A stretch of DNA of 64,000 nt from Ashinkailepas kermadecensis (taxonomy: Eukaryota > Arthropoda > Thecostraca > Neolepadidae). Below are positions 25,301 through 40,374 of this stretch, one piece after another. The position numbers and the translations under genes were made by a program. The stretch covers positions 1,034,501 through 1,098,500 of the forward strand of contig JAOTOM010005148.1 of NCBI GenBank assembly GCA_034440615.1, written 5' to 3'. Every line of letters begins with the position of its first letter. The stretch's first letter is position 1. Below the pieces are notes generated by a model. That model made no database searches. It was not told the DNA's origin and saw only the letters and a list, made by a program, of their open reading frames with translations.

Positions 25301-25645
25301 CACATCAATTTCAACTTCAACCTATCACCAGATTATATGGCATAAATCTTGCTTCAGTGCAAATGTCATGACCTTCAGGGTCAAATGAGATCGTGATCGG
25401 CTGCCTCATCGCACCGCTACTCCACCGCACCGGCGAAGCCTTTATGACATGGAACACTCGCCGGGCGCCGCCAGGTCGGTCGATTTGGCACCATCGCAGT
25501 TCCTTATTATATTTTTTGTTGCATAAGATGCGCTTATCGATTTTTAACAAAGTCATAAGATTGCATTGCAACATAGCGGTCCGTTTATGGGGTAACGTTA
25601 AAAGCAGGAGAGGTTCCGCCCCCCCCCCCCTTTCCTGTGCGCGTG
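25301..25645. repeat. possible fragment of the G-run/AGGTCA repeat family
   Basis: GCAAATGTCATGACCTTCAG near 25359-25378 and AGGTTCCGCCCCCCCCCC at about 25610-25629, followed by GCGCGTGTTAAA, recall the ends and interior of the elements at 12861 and 40375. The resemblance is partial. Confidence 0.3.
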
Positions 25646-26921
25646 TTAAACAGCCACATATTATACTATGTCAATCCTGTAGTACTTCCCCATCAATAAT
25701 CTTAATAAAACAACACATGTGAAAGCATGTCTTCTTTAATTGCTCCTGCAGCTGAGTTCAGTAAGGCTAAGAACTGCTGTGTTTGTCAAGACGCTGGGGA
25801 AAGAATAGCTGGGGAAGCGTACCAGGTTTCACAGCTCTAATGCAAATGGTTCGATAAGAGCACGCGCAAAGCCTCAGAGTACGGGGGGGGGGTGTACAAA
25901 TCCACCCTCCTCCACGTGAGAAAATAGTTTATATAGAAACATGAAGTTTTCTCAATTTTCGATCCGAAATTTGGAGTGGGATGAAGCAGCACATCTTCAG
26001 CGTGGTACCATATGCTTTATTATTCAATGTTTGCTGTTAAGCTGCTAAGTTACACATTTTGTACAATATTTTCTCAAATTAATAGCTGTCATTGTGCACT
26101 TTCGCCCCACTCAAAGTTGTGTTTCGTTTTTCTTCACACTCTTCGGAATAATTTTCCAGATGCACTATTGCTAGCACACATCGCACCTTGATATGCCACC
26201 CTTTCCTCACGATTTCATTACCAGTTTGGAAACTCTACATTCCTCCATGGGACTTCCCACCTCCAGTTACAAGCCTCCGATGCTTTAGGCTCTAGAGAAT
26301 CCGGAAGTAATTATTACATTCACCTTAGTATAAATGCGACATAATGGATGGATGGCGCAGTGGATCAAGAATGGCAGGCACCGAACCAACTGTGATGCTA
26401 TCAACGTGTGTTACCTGGATGTGCTATGCAACAAGGTGTATCGGCATTTATAGAATACTTAGCACGGGTGAAATTATAGCAGATCATGCTTGAAAAGCCT
26501 GGAAAACACACATTAAGCACAAGTTAACTCATTACTACTTGATGCCCGGGGCCCAATTCTAAATTTTGGGTCGGAGGTGCTACCCTATATTGCAAGTAAT
26601 CGGAACTTCTTGACTAAATATAAAATACGCGTTGAAACCGCACATTGCGTATGGCTTCTTAATCAAAAGACAATCTGCATCTAGTGGTGGTGTTTTTCAG
26701 CCCAATAGGATAGTTAATCCAACAGATACTAGCAGATGACCCGGTACATACCTGCAGTGTGTGCCCACCATGCACGCTTTATGTTTCCAGCAACTATGCT
26801 AATGGCTAGCCGATCATGCAACCATTCTAGGACTATCTGACCGTTCCAGTTACTACGATGAGTTCAACTGGCTCCTTCCTATATTCTCACAGTAGGCAGG
26901 GGTGACAGAATAAGGCGCGAA
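25646..26921. other. no gene seen
   Basis: AT-rich sequence with a G9 run near 25886. No recognised element. Confidence 0.4.
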
Positions 26922-27312
26922 AAATGTCTGAGTATGTATGTATTGTATTCCGGCACTCATATGATGCCTATTGTGACCAATCGTTATAATAGTACAGATC
27001 CTCCTGTATGTCCTCCTGATCATCCTGATCCTCCTGATCCTACAGATCCTCCTGTACAGATCCTCCTGTATGTCCTCCGGATCCTCCTGATCCTCCTGAT
27101 CCTCCTGATCCTACAGATCCTCCTGTACAGATCCTCCTGTATCCTATAATAGTACAGATCCTCCTGTATGTCCTCCTGATCCTCCTGATCCTCCTGATCC
27201 TCCTGATCCTACAGATCCTCCTGTATCCTATACAAATGTCTGAGTATGTATGTATTGTATTCCGGCACTCATATGATGCCTATTGTGACCAATCGTTATA
27301 ATAGTACAGATC
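26922..27312. repeat. duplicated ~79-bp module flanking a CCTCCTGAT array
   Basis: The block beginning AAATGTCTGAGTATG and ending AATAGTACAGATC occurs at 26922-27000 and again, essentially identical, from 27234 (offset 312). Between them are irregular repeats of CCTCCTGAT, CCTACAGAT and CCTCCTGTA. A further TATAATAGTACAGATC sits inside the array (about 27145). This looks like a segmental tandem duplication whose junction expanded. Confidence 0.85.
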
Positions 27313-27429
27313 GTAGGAAAACACGATCTCGACGCTTGGCTACACAAGTAATACCTAATGCATGGAAGCAGGCTAAGACACTGAGCGTGGGTAAAAGTTT
27401 ATCGCAGGAACCGTGCAACACCGCCGCAG

Positions 27430-28260
27430 TGCTCGAGGTGTCACCAATGAACGGCAGCAGGGGGCGCTCTACACGTGGGGCGCAGCCAGCCGTGCACTGC
27501 CAGCTTGCACGTGTTCGTAGTCTCCGCGTCTCTGAGTGCGTGTGGTGCGTCGTTCCAAATTCTTGCGGCGCGGTATAGAGATGAACGCTTCCCGAACTCG
27601 GAACGGACTCGGGGTAATTGCAGGAGACGCGAGCCGGCAGCGCAGGTTGTACGCACAGTCACCCTGCCCCTGCAGGTCGGCCCAAGCCTGAAACCGCTGG
27701 GTGACGTCTCGCATGTGAGTAGCTTGTGGATGACGATGACGTAACTTTTTTTGAAATATGCTCCACAGATGGTCACTGGACTTGACGTATGACTGGAGTG
27801 ATGTGGCCACATCCGTTAGCTAGGATCACGATTATTGCACCGTACCTCTGCAGCTCGCTGCAGCTTGCGCTTCATACTGGAAGTGCAGCTTCCCTATACG
27901 GCCGAGCGGTAGATGCAGGAAAAGACCATGCATTCCACCAACGTTTCCTTGACGCCTTCCGGCAGCGCTGTGGACTGCTTCGACAGGGCTATCAGGATGC
28001 CATAGGAATTCCTGCAGGTTGCGGCGACATGTTTTTCCCAGGAAAGGTTGGAGTCCACAACAACGCCCAGGAGCTTAGTGATAGCCATAAGCTTTATCAG
28101 TGTGCCGCCCATAGAGATGGTGAATCATCTGGTAGCCGTTGCCTGGCGGATTTGACCAGCAGCGGTCGGTTTTTGGGGGTTCAGCTTGAGCTGGTTCAGG
28201 TGGAACCACTGCAGCGCTGGGCCGAGCAACAGAAGGGAGAATGGTTTCGATGTTGGTGAA
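27430..28260 (-). pseudogene. non-LTR retrotransposon RT C-terminal half, decayed
   Basis: Reading - from the high-coordinate end: ALQWFHLNQLKLNPQKT (pre-thumb motif, about 28170-28220), then TKLLGVVVDSNLSWEKH and ALPEGVKETLVECMVFS (frame 27894-28112), then LPRVRSEFGKRSSLYRAAR and IWNDAPHALRDAETTNT (frame 27441-27812). These are consecutive conserved blocks of the C-terminal third of CR1/L2/Jockey-type LINE polymerases. The catalytic FADD segment is absent and the blocks lie in different frames, so the copy is 5'-truncated and dead. It abuts the unrelated decayed ORF at 28262 in opposite orientation. Confidence 0.85.
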
Positions 28261-28261
28261 T

Positions 28262-28870
28262 CGGAGGAACTAGTGCTGCCGGTTCAATTCATCGTTGGAC
28301 ACTATGCAGCGAGGTTGTTTCATATCAAGAGGAACTGGACTTGTCAGGACGTTGCCAAGAACCTATACAAAAGCGTAGTTCTCCTAACAGAGCTCCATCC
28401 GTGCATGACAGAGCTGGTGAGCCAAGTGCTACAGCGCAATAGCTACTGGACTCACTCTGAGATGCTGCTTCTTGCAATGTTGTTGAGCGAGAGCATAGCA
28501 GCTCGTGAGAGGGCGGTGCCTGCAATACTGCGATGCCGGCTCAGGGACGAGACACCAGGCCAATTTCGCCCGTTCAGTCTCCCTGCCTTTCGAGGAAACC
28601 AGTGGACTACACAGAGATCATCGACTGGGAGAATGAGACGACCTTCGAGCCTCCAACAACCCTCACCATGCCAAACGATCACATCAAAGGCATCGTCCAT
28701 GCCCCTCTCAGCATTCCAGCGTACCTCGCAGGCCGTTGAGAGAGCGGTTCAGCTGGTCACCAAAGCGTCTCAGGTGATCAGCGTGGAAGCCAGAGAGGGC
28801 TACGCAAGTGCGACGCTGCGGCACAGGAGTGACTCCAGAGTGCCTTCCACAAGCATGGCCACTAGCTGGA
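28262..28870 (+). pseudogene. decayed fragment of a widespread uncharacterised invertebrate ORF
   Basis: An open frame reads LPVQFIVGHYAARLFH, then YWTHSEMLLLAMLLSES and RPFSLPAF. The reading then slips frame to DYTEIIDWENETTFEPP and back to QAVERAVQLVTKASQV and SRVPST. The order (an H.E.LLLAML block, a D[YF].ELIDW..  ..TEPP block, a HTQAVER.V.LVTEAS block, then a R.GYI..R..SR..MP-like end) matches a protein family I recall as present in many arthropods and other invertebrates. It is usually unnamed and probably mobile-element-associated. Two compensating frameshifts (about 28595 and 28730) and loss of the expected CHT before QAVER mark it as a pseudogene. The function of the family is unknown to me. 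Confidence 0.5.
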
Positions 28871-30829
<1,959 letters not shown>

Positions 30830-32919
30830 TTGAAATGACTGATTAATGGTGTCATTTAAAATAGAGTGATTATTGCTCACTGTGATCGGGAATACACTTC
30901 ACGTGACTGGTGCCCAATATGCAATGCTATCATGTAGAGAAGGCTTCCGCTTACCTTGAAGATAATCCCTGCTCTACCTTGTTTTTGGTTTGTCCTTTTT
31001 GGAACTTGGAGTGGCCCCCAGCTGAGCATAAAGCCCTCAACGAATGAAGGGTTGTCGTGGCTGCAAATTACGGGGTATCCCCGGCTCACCATTAATGGAT
31101 GTCTTTCACTGGGCTCGGCGCCTCTTACTGCCAGATGAGACAAGAGATAAGACATGCCGCCACCTATTGAGAACAAGTGTCCTTCGGAAAGGTGCGTATT
31201 GAGCCACTGCGAAATCCCCCGCCAAGTGTGTTAGTTTCAGGACCGCTGTGAAACCAGAACGGTGGAAGTAGTTCTGCAGTTAAAGAGGCTCCGGAGGCCC
31301 TTTTCATTGATGGCTATCTCCTCGACAGTACGAAAAGTCTCCTTCGCGTCGAGTATTGTCTAATCACTGACATCACTCAGCAGTTGCTTATTGTTGTGCA
31401 CAAGGTGTAGACACGATGCGTGGGAAGCTGCGGTGATGTACAATGCACATGCAATGCAGGTGTAGCGCACATGTATTTACATGCGTATGATTTTATCATA
31501 GCAATCCTTATCAGTGATGTGTGGGCTACCAGTGACAAATGAGCACGGTAACCAGAACTACAGTCGCACAGTATATTTTTGTTCTCGCGTGCCCAGCAAT
31601 GCGTATTACCGGGTGGCGCCTTGTTTCCTGAACCACGGCAGGGAAAGTTGAACACTTGGTTGGATATGTGTGTATCACCAACAAAAATACGCTGCCAGGT
31701 CGTAATTCTGTCAATGCTGACAGTTGTCTAACAGGCTAACAAAATATGTGGTGCACGTTTCCCCAGAAATTCACCACCTGAGCACGACAGCAGTATAAAA
31801 ACTCCAAGCCTTCCCCAAAAAGCTTATCTCATCTTTGACCGGGATGGACATTATACCGGCTTAATAAGTCAAGACTTTTACAACACATCATGCGCATGGC
31901 GCATTGCCAAGATAACTGCGTCGTTGCTTTTCATGACCTCAGCACATGTGAACAGAAAACAAAATCAGATTTATAGTCACAAATTAGGAGTTCTTTGATT
32001 TGCTTATTGCTCCTAAAATTGGTTAAGGTTCTTTCGTGCTACTGCTGACATTCCTGAATCGTTTTGCACAAAGGTGCCTGTAGCCTTATTTGTAGACCTC
32101 AAAGATATATTTTTCTTGCACCATGACGTCGGGTGATAGGCGCATTACTTTGCTGTATCAGATAATTACTTTATCTTTGGTGTAGTTTTGTCGCCATATT
32201 TTAAGCTTGATAAAGACCCCAGGTTCATCTCCTTGCTGCCAATAATTACCTGCAGGCACCGTTGTGTCAACCTACCCCTACTATAAGATAAATTGAAGCA
32301 AGTGACATTGTGTCACATTTGATTTTGTACAAGGAAATCGACGGAAATCGAAAGGAAGCTGGATAAATAAAAAACGTGGTTCATTTTTTGACGATTAAGT
32401 ATCAAAGGGGTGTCAAACAGGGTTAAATACCTTATACTGAGGGAAGGGGTGCCGCGATCATTGGTGGTTAGGAATCGAGCATACGTGCCTACCAGACTTT
32501 AACCCATCCTCCCAGTGATGCTAAAACAATGTAGAAAGATTTGTAGCTAAGAAGTGGTTGGCATGCAGGCTTTAAGGACGTCTTTAAAAGAGGGATATCT
32601 TATAAAATGGCGATTGAGCCTATTCAATGATGGTGCAGATGCTATGCGCCGATTTTCGTGCGAAATTTGCACATACATCACGGGAACATACCGTTCATGT
32701 TTTATGTTCGCCGCTGTTAATTGTGTGCGACACGAATAATAATGATCTTGTGTGCAAAACACATGCAGCTAATTAAACCACTTTCGCTGAATATTAGTCG
32801 AGCTTCGTCACTGATGTTGCATTTTGCTGAACTCACTTTACGATATACTCCTGCAAACATATGCAAGTGTCCTCCGATTGGTTTGGCGTATCTGCATTCA
32901 TCTATGCGGCAATCCTGAT
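30830..32919. other. no gene seen
   Basis: No exon chain, RNA gene or element was recognised in this 2-kb stretch. Confidence 0.4.
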
Positions 32920-33195
32920 AGCTTCGTTGGTTTGAGCGCCGGCGCGCATTAGCTTCTCCCGTGCTGGCGAGACGGGGTCCGGGTGGCTCTACGCGCTCGC
33001 ACAGCTCCCGGATGGGAGAATCAGCTGACAGCTGACACGATAAGGCTGAGGACGCGACGGCAGTGTCGGTGCACTGACGGCACATTGAACCCTCGGTAAA
33101 AATTCCGCCGTTCAACTGGACTTCGCTGATTAGGTGGTGGAGCCAAGGCTTGCGCAACAAGCTTTGCTTAGCATAGGATCCTGGTCCATATCGCC
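32920..33195 (+). mobile_element. tRNA-derived SINE, copy 2 (head decayed)
   Basis: Aligns block by block with 11234-11555: TAGCTTCGTTGGTTTGAGCG (A-box region), GACGGGGTCCGGGTGGCTC (B-box region, mutated), CAGCTGACACGATAAGGCTG, AGTGTCGGTGCACTGACGGC and TGCGCAACAAGCTTTGCTTA. Both internal promoter boxes are mutated, so this copy is probably silent. The - frame of 162 codons across it is a shadow. Confidence 0.8.
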
Positions 33196-33269
33196 ACTCT
33201 CGCAAACATTTGGACTAACAAAAAACAAAGCGTATGTATATGGATGCCGATGTGCTTCACCATATTGTT

Positions 33270-34135
33270 GAACCTTGCGCGCTCACATTCTGCTAACCTT
33301 TGGTTCTGGTTCTCGAGAAAGCATGGGATTTCATTACTTCGTGTACTTTCGAAACTTGAAATTAATCCGTCACATTGCGCTAAAATTATGCGTGACCGTG
33401 GACTACTGTATGTACTGGGAGCAGCACATTGCGACCATCATACGCCGCTGCTATTGTATTTTCATCGCACTAGCTAGGATGAGGCACCGTATGTCACGGG
33501 AGACTATACAGCTATTGGTTGAAGCGCTTGTGTTCCCCCACGTACGATATGGCACGACTGTTTGAGGTGGATGCAATGTGGCTCAGCAAAGAAGGATATA
33601 AAGGTGCATCAACTTTGGTGCTTACATCGTCGCCGGACTATGGTATGGTGACGGAGTAACTGAAACGCTCTCTGCTCTTCGCTGGCCCAGTGTGGCACGT
33701 ATGATAAAAGAAAAAGACACTAATTCATGTGGAACATTTTTAACGACACTCGCACCCGTACTCACCCGACATAATTTTATCACTCGACGCGCTGTCTCCC
33801 AGCTCAGCACAACGGCAACTGCTGATGGACAGCTCCACATTCCACGTATGCGAACTGAATTCGCGAGACGGTCATTCGTGTGCCGACAACGTGGAACAAC
33901 GTGGAACTCTCTGCCAGCAAATGTGAGAGACGCGCCTAGTGCTTATTCTTTTATTTGTAATCAGATGCCTTCCCAATATTCTGATACCCGGTGACCACCT
34001 TAAACCGCAACCTATTTTATTTGCCTTGAAAATGTGCATGGTATACCTGCGTCGTGTTTTCGGAGTGGAGAACCGAAAGCCCATTTTTGATGAAGAGCTC
34101 CGAAATACATGATGATGATACTGATGATGATCAAG
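33270..34135 (+). pseudogene. non-LTR retrotransposon 3' end, RT C-terminus with GATGAT tail
   Basis: Successive blocks on +: VTVDYCMYWEQHIATIIRR, IALARMRHRMSRETIQLLVE, ALVFPHVRYGTTV then a stop, then in other frames VTETLRSLRWPSVARMIKE, LHIPRMRTEFARRSFVCR and TWNSLPANVRDAPSAYSF. This is the same general architecture as 27430-28260 but a clearly different lineage. A 3' UTR runs to a (GATGAT)n-like tail at about 34108-34132, as expected for CR1/L2-type elements that end in short tandem repeats. Frameshifts and stops make it inactive. Confidence 0.85.
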
Positions 34136-35254
<1,119 letters not shown>

Positions 35255-35257
<3 letters not shown>

Positions 35258-37159
35258 CTGCTCCATTGGCGTGTGGAAGCTATCTATGCATGTGCTGGTT
35301 GACTCGTTCGATTAATATTTTGATTTATAGTCACGTTGACCTTGATGAGATCGCATTGCAGTCAGAATTCGTCGATGCATCGTGAGAACTGTCATCAACG
35401 GCCAACACAGAGATGTCGCGCTCATGAGCGAATTCCACAAGATCTAGCTAGCAATTGGCATGCTTGTTGCGGTCGGAGACGATGAATTTCCGGGCTCGGC
35501 GGAGCGTGACTGGCCGGACGATTATCAACTCGAGCGACCATGAACGTAACAACCATATCCGCGTACTAGGCCGGCGGCGGCCCATGTCCACTAGGAGGCA
35601 TCCCAGCAACACCTCCGTCCTTCACTTCTGAACTCAGGCAGGTGATAAAGGGTGTCAGGAACAAGAGCAAAATTTCACGGACTTCTCAATCTCGGCACAA
35701 ACTTCACATTTTCAGGTCACTTTTTTCAATGCATGTACCTGGACTCAATGCAGTTTCATTTGAATATTTCCGACGGAGTACACCTTAGGCCATCCGGATG
35801 GTGCATCTCCAGATGCCAGTTATGATAATGCGAGTCCTCATACTTAACCTGAACGTCTAGAAACTGCCTCTTGTATATGTTTGGCGCTGTCGTCTGCCAT
35901 TGTCTCTCAGAAAATGATTTGGCTTCCGTATGTGTTATGCAGCATTATGTAATACTGCTCAGTTTTGGATGCATATATTCAGTCCAATTTAACATGACAA
36001 TACGTCACTTGGCGCAACAATGCTGGAAAACTAAATCATTCGAGAACAACTATAACCAGTACCTATTTACCCCGCACCGCCTAAGCAAAACTTTGGGAGG
36101 AAGCAAAGCAAAACAGCATTGGGATATATATGCATTATGCTCTGGACATTTTGCAGTATTTTTTGTGACATGCTGTTGAGGCTGAATAATCTTAAGATCG
36201 ATCTTAAGTTTTTTTTTGTTGATGCTAAGCATCATTTATATAAAAATTATGGTTCTTGGAAAAAGTTGGTTTAATTTACATGTACCATGTACTCTTCAAA
36301 TGAAAAAGTCGAGTAAAAACAGACAAAATTGGCAATCAGACCTGGCCCGGCCCAGACCCGCTCATCTATGCAAAATGTACACCCGGCCGTACCAGTATCC
36401 AGGCCCGGCCGTAAACACGTAGGGTCTGTCCAGGCCAATTCGAATTCTCAGCGGCGCAGTGCCAAAGCGCACCTAGAACCGATGACACCCAATTTATTTT
36501 GATAGGCATCTGAGAGCGATTGAGCCGTTTTTGCGCGCCACCCGCATTCCTCAGCCGCGTTTAATACATAATTCAAATACTTCCGACGCTCATATCTACT
36601 TAGTGGTGTTTGTTTTTAGGTGCACCGCCTGGCTGGGGAGAGCCGGCACGGCTTTTTTCGGCGCCTATCCGTGGTAGCTACACGTAACAGGGGACGGCAG
36701 CAAATCAGATGGTATTATAATTGGACAAAAACGGAGCAGTCGTGAGTCGTTCACTTGACCGCGACCCGGTCCAATCTCAGCTGATGACTCTCGCCGTGTC
36801 GTCAGCAACGTACTCGCCACTTCGCAGGCTGCATCTAATGAAGACACCATTTCAGTTGCCGCTGGTTGGGTGGCCGCATACAAATTGATGTAGGCGCAGC
36901 TGTCCGCTGGGTGGTCTGCAGACAGATGTATGCGTTCTTGCTGCACGATCAGGGTAGTAGCATAGGCAGAATCAAGGTCCGATGTGCAAGCTGTGCAGCA
37001 AGGATGTATTTCAATGCCTGGCCGTCGGATTAGACAGTTGATAATTCAGCGCTTATGCGGCTGGTGCTCGGGAAAAGCGTGAATTCCGTTGTCGATAACC
37101 GCCTGCATGAAGTTGTTCTTGTTAGTTGAGCCTAGCCAGCCTGCCGGCTGTGTGGCGAT
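35255..37159. other. no gene seen
   Basis: CCCGGCC words (about 36345-36415: GGCCCGGCCCAGACCCG, CACCCGGCCG, CAGGCCCGGCCG) form a short degenerate repeat. Otherwise nothing recognised. Confidence 0.4.
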
Positions 37160-38965
37160 GTCGGCTGATGCTTGGTGTGTTGTGATGAGGTGTTACTGTT
37201 CTTTTTCTGTGGTTCATGAAGGAGACGAATAGCGGAAGGAAGGTGGAAGAGATGTTCGCGTGGAGTTGGGAAGCCGTTGATAATTGTAGGAGGATTGCAT
37301 GGTGGAATGCTGTTTGAGTTGCAATGGTTGATGATATGTTGTCTGCGTTGGTGTATTTGGTGCAGTGTATGGTGTGTTGCTATGCTGTGTTATGGGTTGT
37401 TATATGTCTGCCTCTGTGAATGGTGTATTGGCCCGTTTATGAGCAAATATTATGTGGGTTATGTGTGCTTCCTGTGCGATGAGTGGTAGTGGCTATGTCT
37501 TGGGGAGTGTGAAGTGAAGATTGTTGGCGTATATGTGAATGCGTCATGCTATTGTTGTTTGAAGTCGTGATGCATGCATGGGTTGTTGTCTGCGGAAGGT
37601 GCACGTATTGAGCACTGGTGTGCAGGAGTGGTGCCTGATGGGCTCTGTTTGCAATGATATCTGAGCAGTGTTTCTTTGCGTATGTGTGCTAGTTGTGGTA
37701 TGTGGTTGTGCATGTAAATTGCCTGTGTTGGTTTTGCTTAGCATGCTTCTGTGGCAGTTGTGAGGCATGTGCTTCTAACCTTCGTCCCTGATTCCGATAA
37801 TTATCCGAGTTGCATTGTCGTAAAGTAGGGATCAATATTTCAAAATTCCCCGAGAAGTAGATTTATAGTCTTATCAATGCATTTCTATGGAATGGCCAAG
37901 CTATGCCGCGATGTGCTCGCAGCATGCTAACTCTTCTATGTACGTTCCTGAATGATACGTGACCGAAAGAAAACCTTGTGTCTAGTGTGATACCCAAAAT
38001 GTCGCTGCGGCAGCGAAAGGTGTGTTGCTGTTGCCAAGTTCAACTCGTGGTAGGTCTAATGATGTGTGAACGTCTAAAATAATGAATAGTAAAATAAACA
38101 GTGAAATTGTCTGGTCCCACACTAACGTTACCTGCTTCCGAGATGGCTAACTATAACACTTACGGTGTGAATCTAGCGTTGCAAAGGTGTGGGAGTGTGT
38201 GTTTGCTTGGTGGCAAAATGGGGAGTGGAAGCGATGACCTGTCTCGACAGTTGTTGGCAAATATGATTACAATGGCTTGTGAATACGTGATGGTGTTATT
38301 ATTGTGGATACGTTTGGTGGTTTAGGTAGTGGTTTTGTATGTGTTGAAGTGTTCGTAGAAGCGTCAAAATTAACCGGACGGGTGAGTCTGTTACATGAAA
38401 TGCTAAGTTTATTCCATGGGAGCTATTTGCCCTGTCATATTACTTCGCCGCGGCTATTGTGGTCTTGGTGCCTCTGGCGGTCGGCCGCCGTTCGTGATTT
38501 CCAATCGCCGATATCTGGCGAAATTGCGTATTAATGGGTATTGTGGCACTTGCAATGGTTTTCAAGGTAATGTATGCATGGGCTCCGCTTCATTTACCCA
38601 CTGGGATTAATCACCTATCTCATGACCATATCTCAATATTTAAATCAAACTGCAGGCAAGCGCGGCCTATCTCGGAAAGTCGTTTGAAATATATCTAATG
38701 AATAGTCAATATTTTCTCGGCAATATTCTTGCTCTTTGGATATTTCCGTACTCGCTGTACGCAAAGCATGGTTTGTATCGGCTACAGTTTGGCGGTTGTA
38801 AAGCCTGAAACATGCAAACATCGGGCAATCGTCTTCCGTTGATGAATAGCGGACAATATCGTGGTGGACGCTGTGATGGTGTGCGTGTGAACGGATGTGG
38901 AGTGTGTGTGATGCGAGTGTTGTGGATGGCGTGGATGCTGTTGAAGTGCTTTGTGGCGAGATGAG
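37160..38965 (-). other. strand-asymmetric (G+T-rich on +) region, possible LINE debris
   Basis: From about 37160 to 37760, and patchily to 38965, the + strand is strongly G/T-biased, so the - strand is A/C-rich, like the LINE ORF1 relic at 39290-40080. Frames on - are Thr/His/Gln-rich (for example 37544-37768) and resemble the A/C-rich 5' leader seen at 40171-40374. I infer more debris of the same element, but no conserved motif proves it. Confidence 0.3.
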
Positions 38966-39215
38966 GTCGTCGTGTCTGTTGTGTTCTGTTGTGTCTGGTG
39001 TGTGTTCTGTTGTGTCTGGTGTGTGTTCTGCTGTATCTGGTATGTGTTCTGTTGTGTCTGGTGTGTTCTACTGTGTCTGGTGTGTGTTCTGCTGTGTTTG
39101 GTGTGTGTTCTACTGTGTCTGGTGTGTGTTCTGCTGTGTCTGGTGTGTGTTCTGCTGTGTTTTGTATGTGTTCTGTTGTGTCTGGTGTGTGTTCTGCCGT
39201 GTTTGGTGTGCGTGG
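38966..39215. repeat. 21-bp minisatellite
   Basis: About 11-12 copies of a unit close to TGTGTTCTGTTGTGTCTGGTG, with C/T and A/G variants and one shortened unit. Because 21 is a multiple of three, every frame on both strands stays open (7-residue repeats), which produces the misleading 150-190-codon frames. Confidence 0.9.
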
Positions 39216-39289
39216 GTGTGCTGTTTGAGTCGTGTCGGGACCGGGTGGTCTGTTTGTGCGAGTGGTGGTGGCAGAGCCGGGCACTCTTG

Positions 39290-40080
39290 TCTTCGTGGTG
39301 GTGGTGCATCCGGCTCTATGTCACGCGCAGGCCACATCGGCCGCTGATCGAAGACCACGCCCTCGCCTTGGACAGGACCCAGCCCCCAACGTGAATGAGG
39401 CGGAGAGTTTCCTTCTCCGCTGCCCACCGAGGACGGGCCCAGTTCCAGAGGCATCGGCATCGCAGCAGCCGAAGCGGGCCACTGGCGCATGTGGCGATGT
39501 TGTGCGTGTCAGCACATGTGCCGCACGTGGGTGATGTGTCACGGCACCCCGCGGGTTGTCCGTAGCGTTGGCACGTTTTGTCACGCCATGGGAGGGGTGC
39601 GCCTGGCGTGACTGTGTACCTAATATAACCTGCTTTGATGTGGGTAGGAGGAGTGCATATGTTGAAAGTGAGCATGAACAGAGCCTTGTTTGTGTGGTGG
39701 GACGAGGAAGCTGCAGACGGCGGAAACTCCCTGGCCTCCTAGCCTAAGGGCCAGGTTCTCTGCCGCCATCCCGGCCAGCGCACTGGCGTGTATTGTGCGC
39801 CAAGAGGTGCCGGGAGAGAGGTGCTGAGGCGCATGGCTGGCAGATCGTGATTTGATATTTATATGTGGTCCATTGTAGATATGATGAGTGCATCGATGGT
39901 GTTGTTAGCCTGGATCAGAAGCGCCCCTGCTCTAATTTGGCGCGCATGTAGGGACGCTCCTGTGATGTTGGTGGACGCTTCCTCTACCGCCCAGGGGCTA
40001 CGGTAGCCTATAGATTCTCCAATATCCCGGCGGCAGAGCAAAAATGCACTGGTGAGCGTGTCTGTATTACTGGCCATGCT
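39290..40080 (-). pseudogene. non-LTR retrotransposon ORF1 (gag-like, CCHC knuckles), decayed
   Basis: On - an N-terminal part starts at an ATG at 40080 (MASNTDTLTSAFLLCRRD) and includes SITGASLHARQIRAGAL-like text followed by LIQANNTIDALI. That is the 'R.LR.G.LLV' block of Jockey/I-type ORF1. After a broken stretch (about 39680-39860) comes GYIRYTVTPGAPLP, then CQRYGQPAGCRDTSPTC and GTCADTHNIATC. This is the proline-rich lead-in and the first two zinc knuckles, with the third continuing in another frame (CDADASG region). The His of knuckle 1 is lost. A/C-rich leader sequence lies upstream (to about 40370) and the 21-bp minisatellite downstream. No ORF2 is attached. Confidence 0.65.
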
Positions 40081-40374
40081 GTGATGTGTGCGAGTAGTGA
40101 TGAGTTGTGATGTGTGCGAATAGTGATGAGCTGTGATGAGAGGTGAGTGTGAGTGTGCATGCATGTGTTGTCATGGTTTTCTGGTGTTGCGAAAGGGTCC
40201 AGTTGTAAGGGAGGGACGTTGAGTGCTGCGAGTGTTGTGGGTGTATGAGGCGCGGCGGTGGTGGGGTGCCCGGTGTCGGGTGTGCGGTTGCGTGGATGTG
40301 AAGTGTTCTGTGGATGTGGTGATCCGGACTGCGATGTCGTGATTTAACCCGTGTTTCCGGTCAGATCCTCTCAC

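Noticed and set aside
38706..39394. 147-192-codon frames on both strands
   Set aside because: They come from the 21-bp minisatellite, whose unit is a multiple of three, so all registers without a stop stay open.
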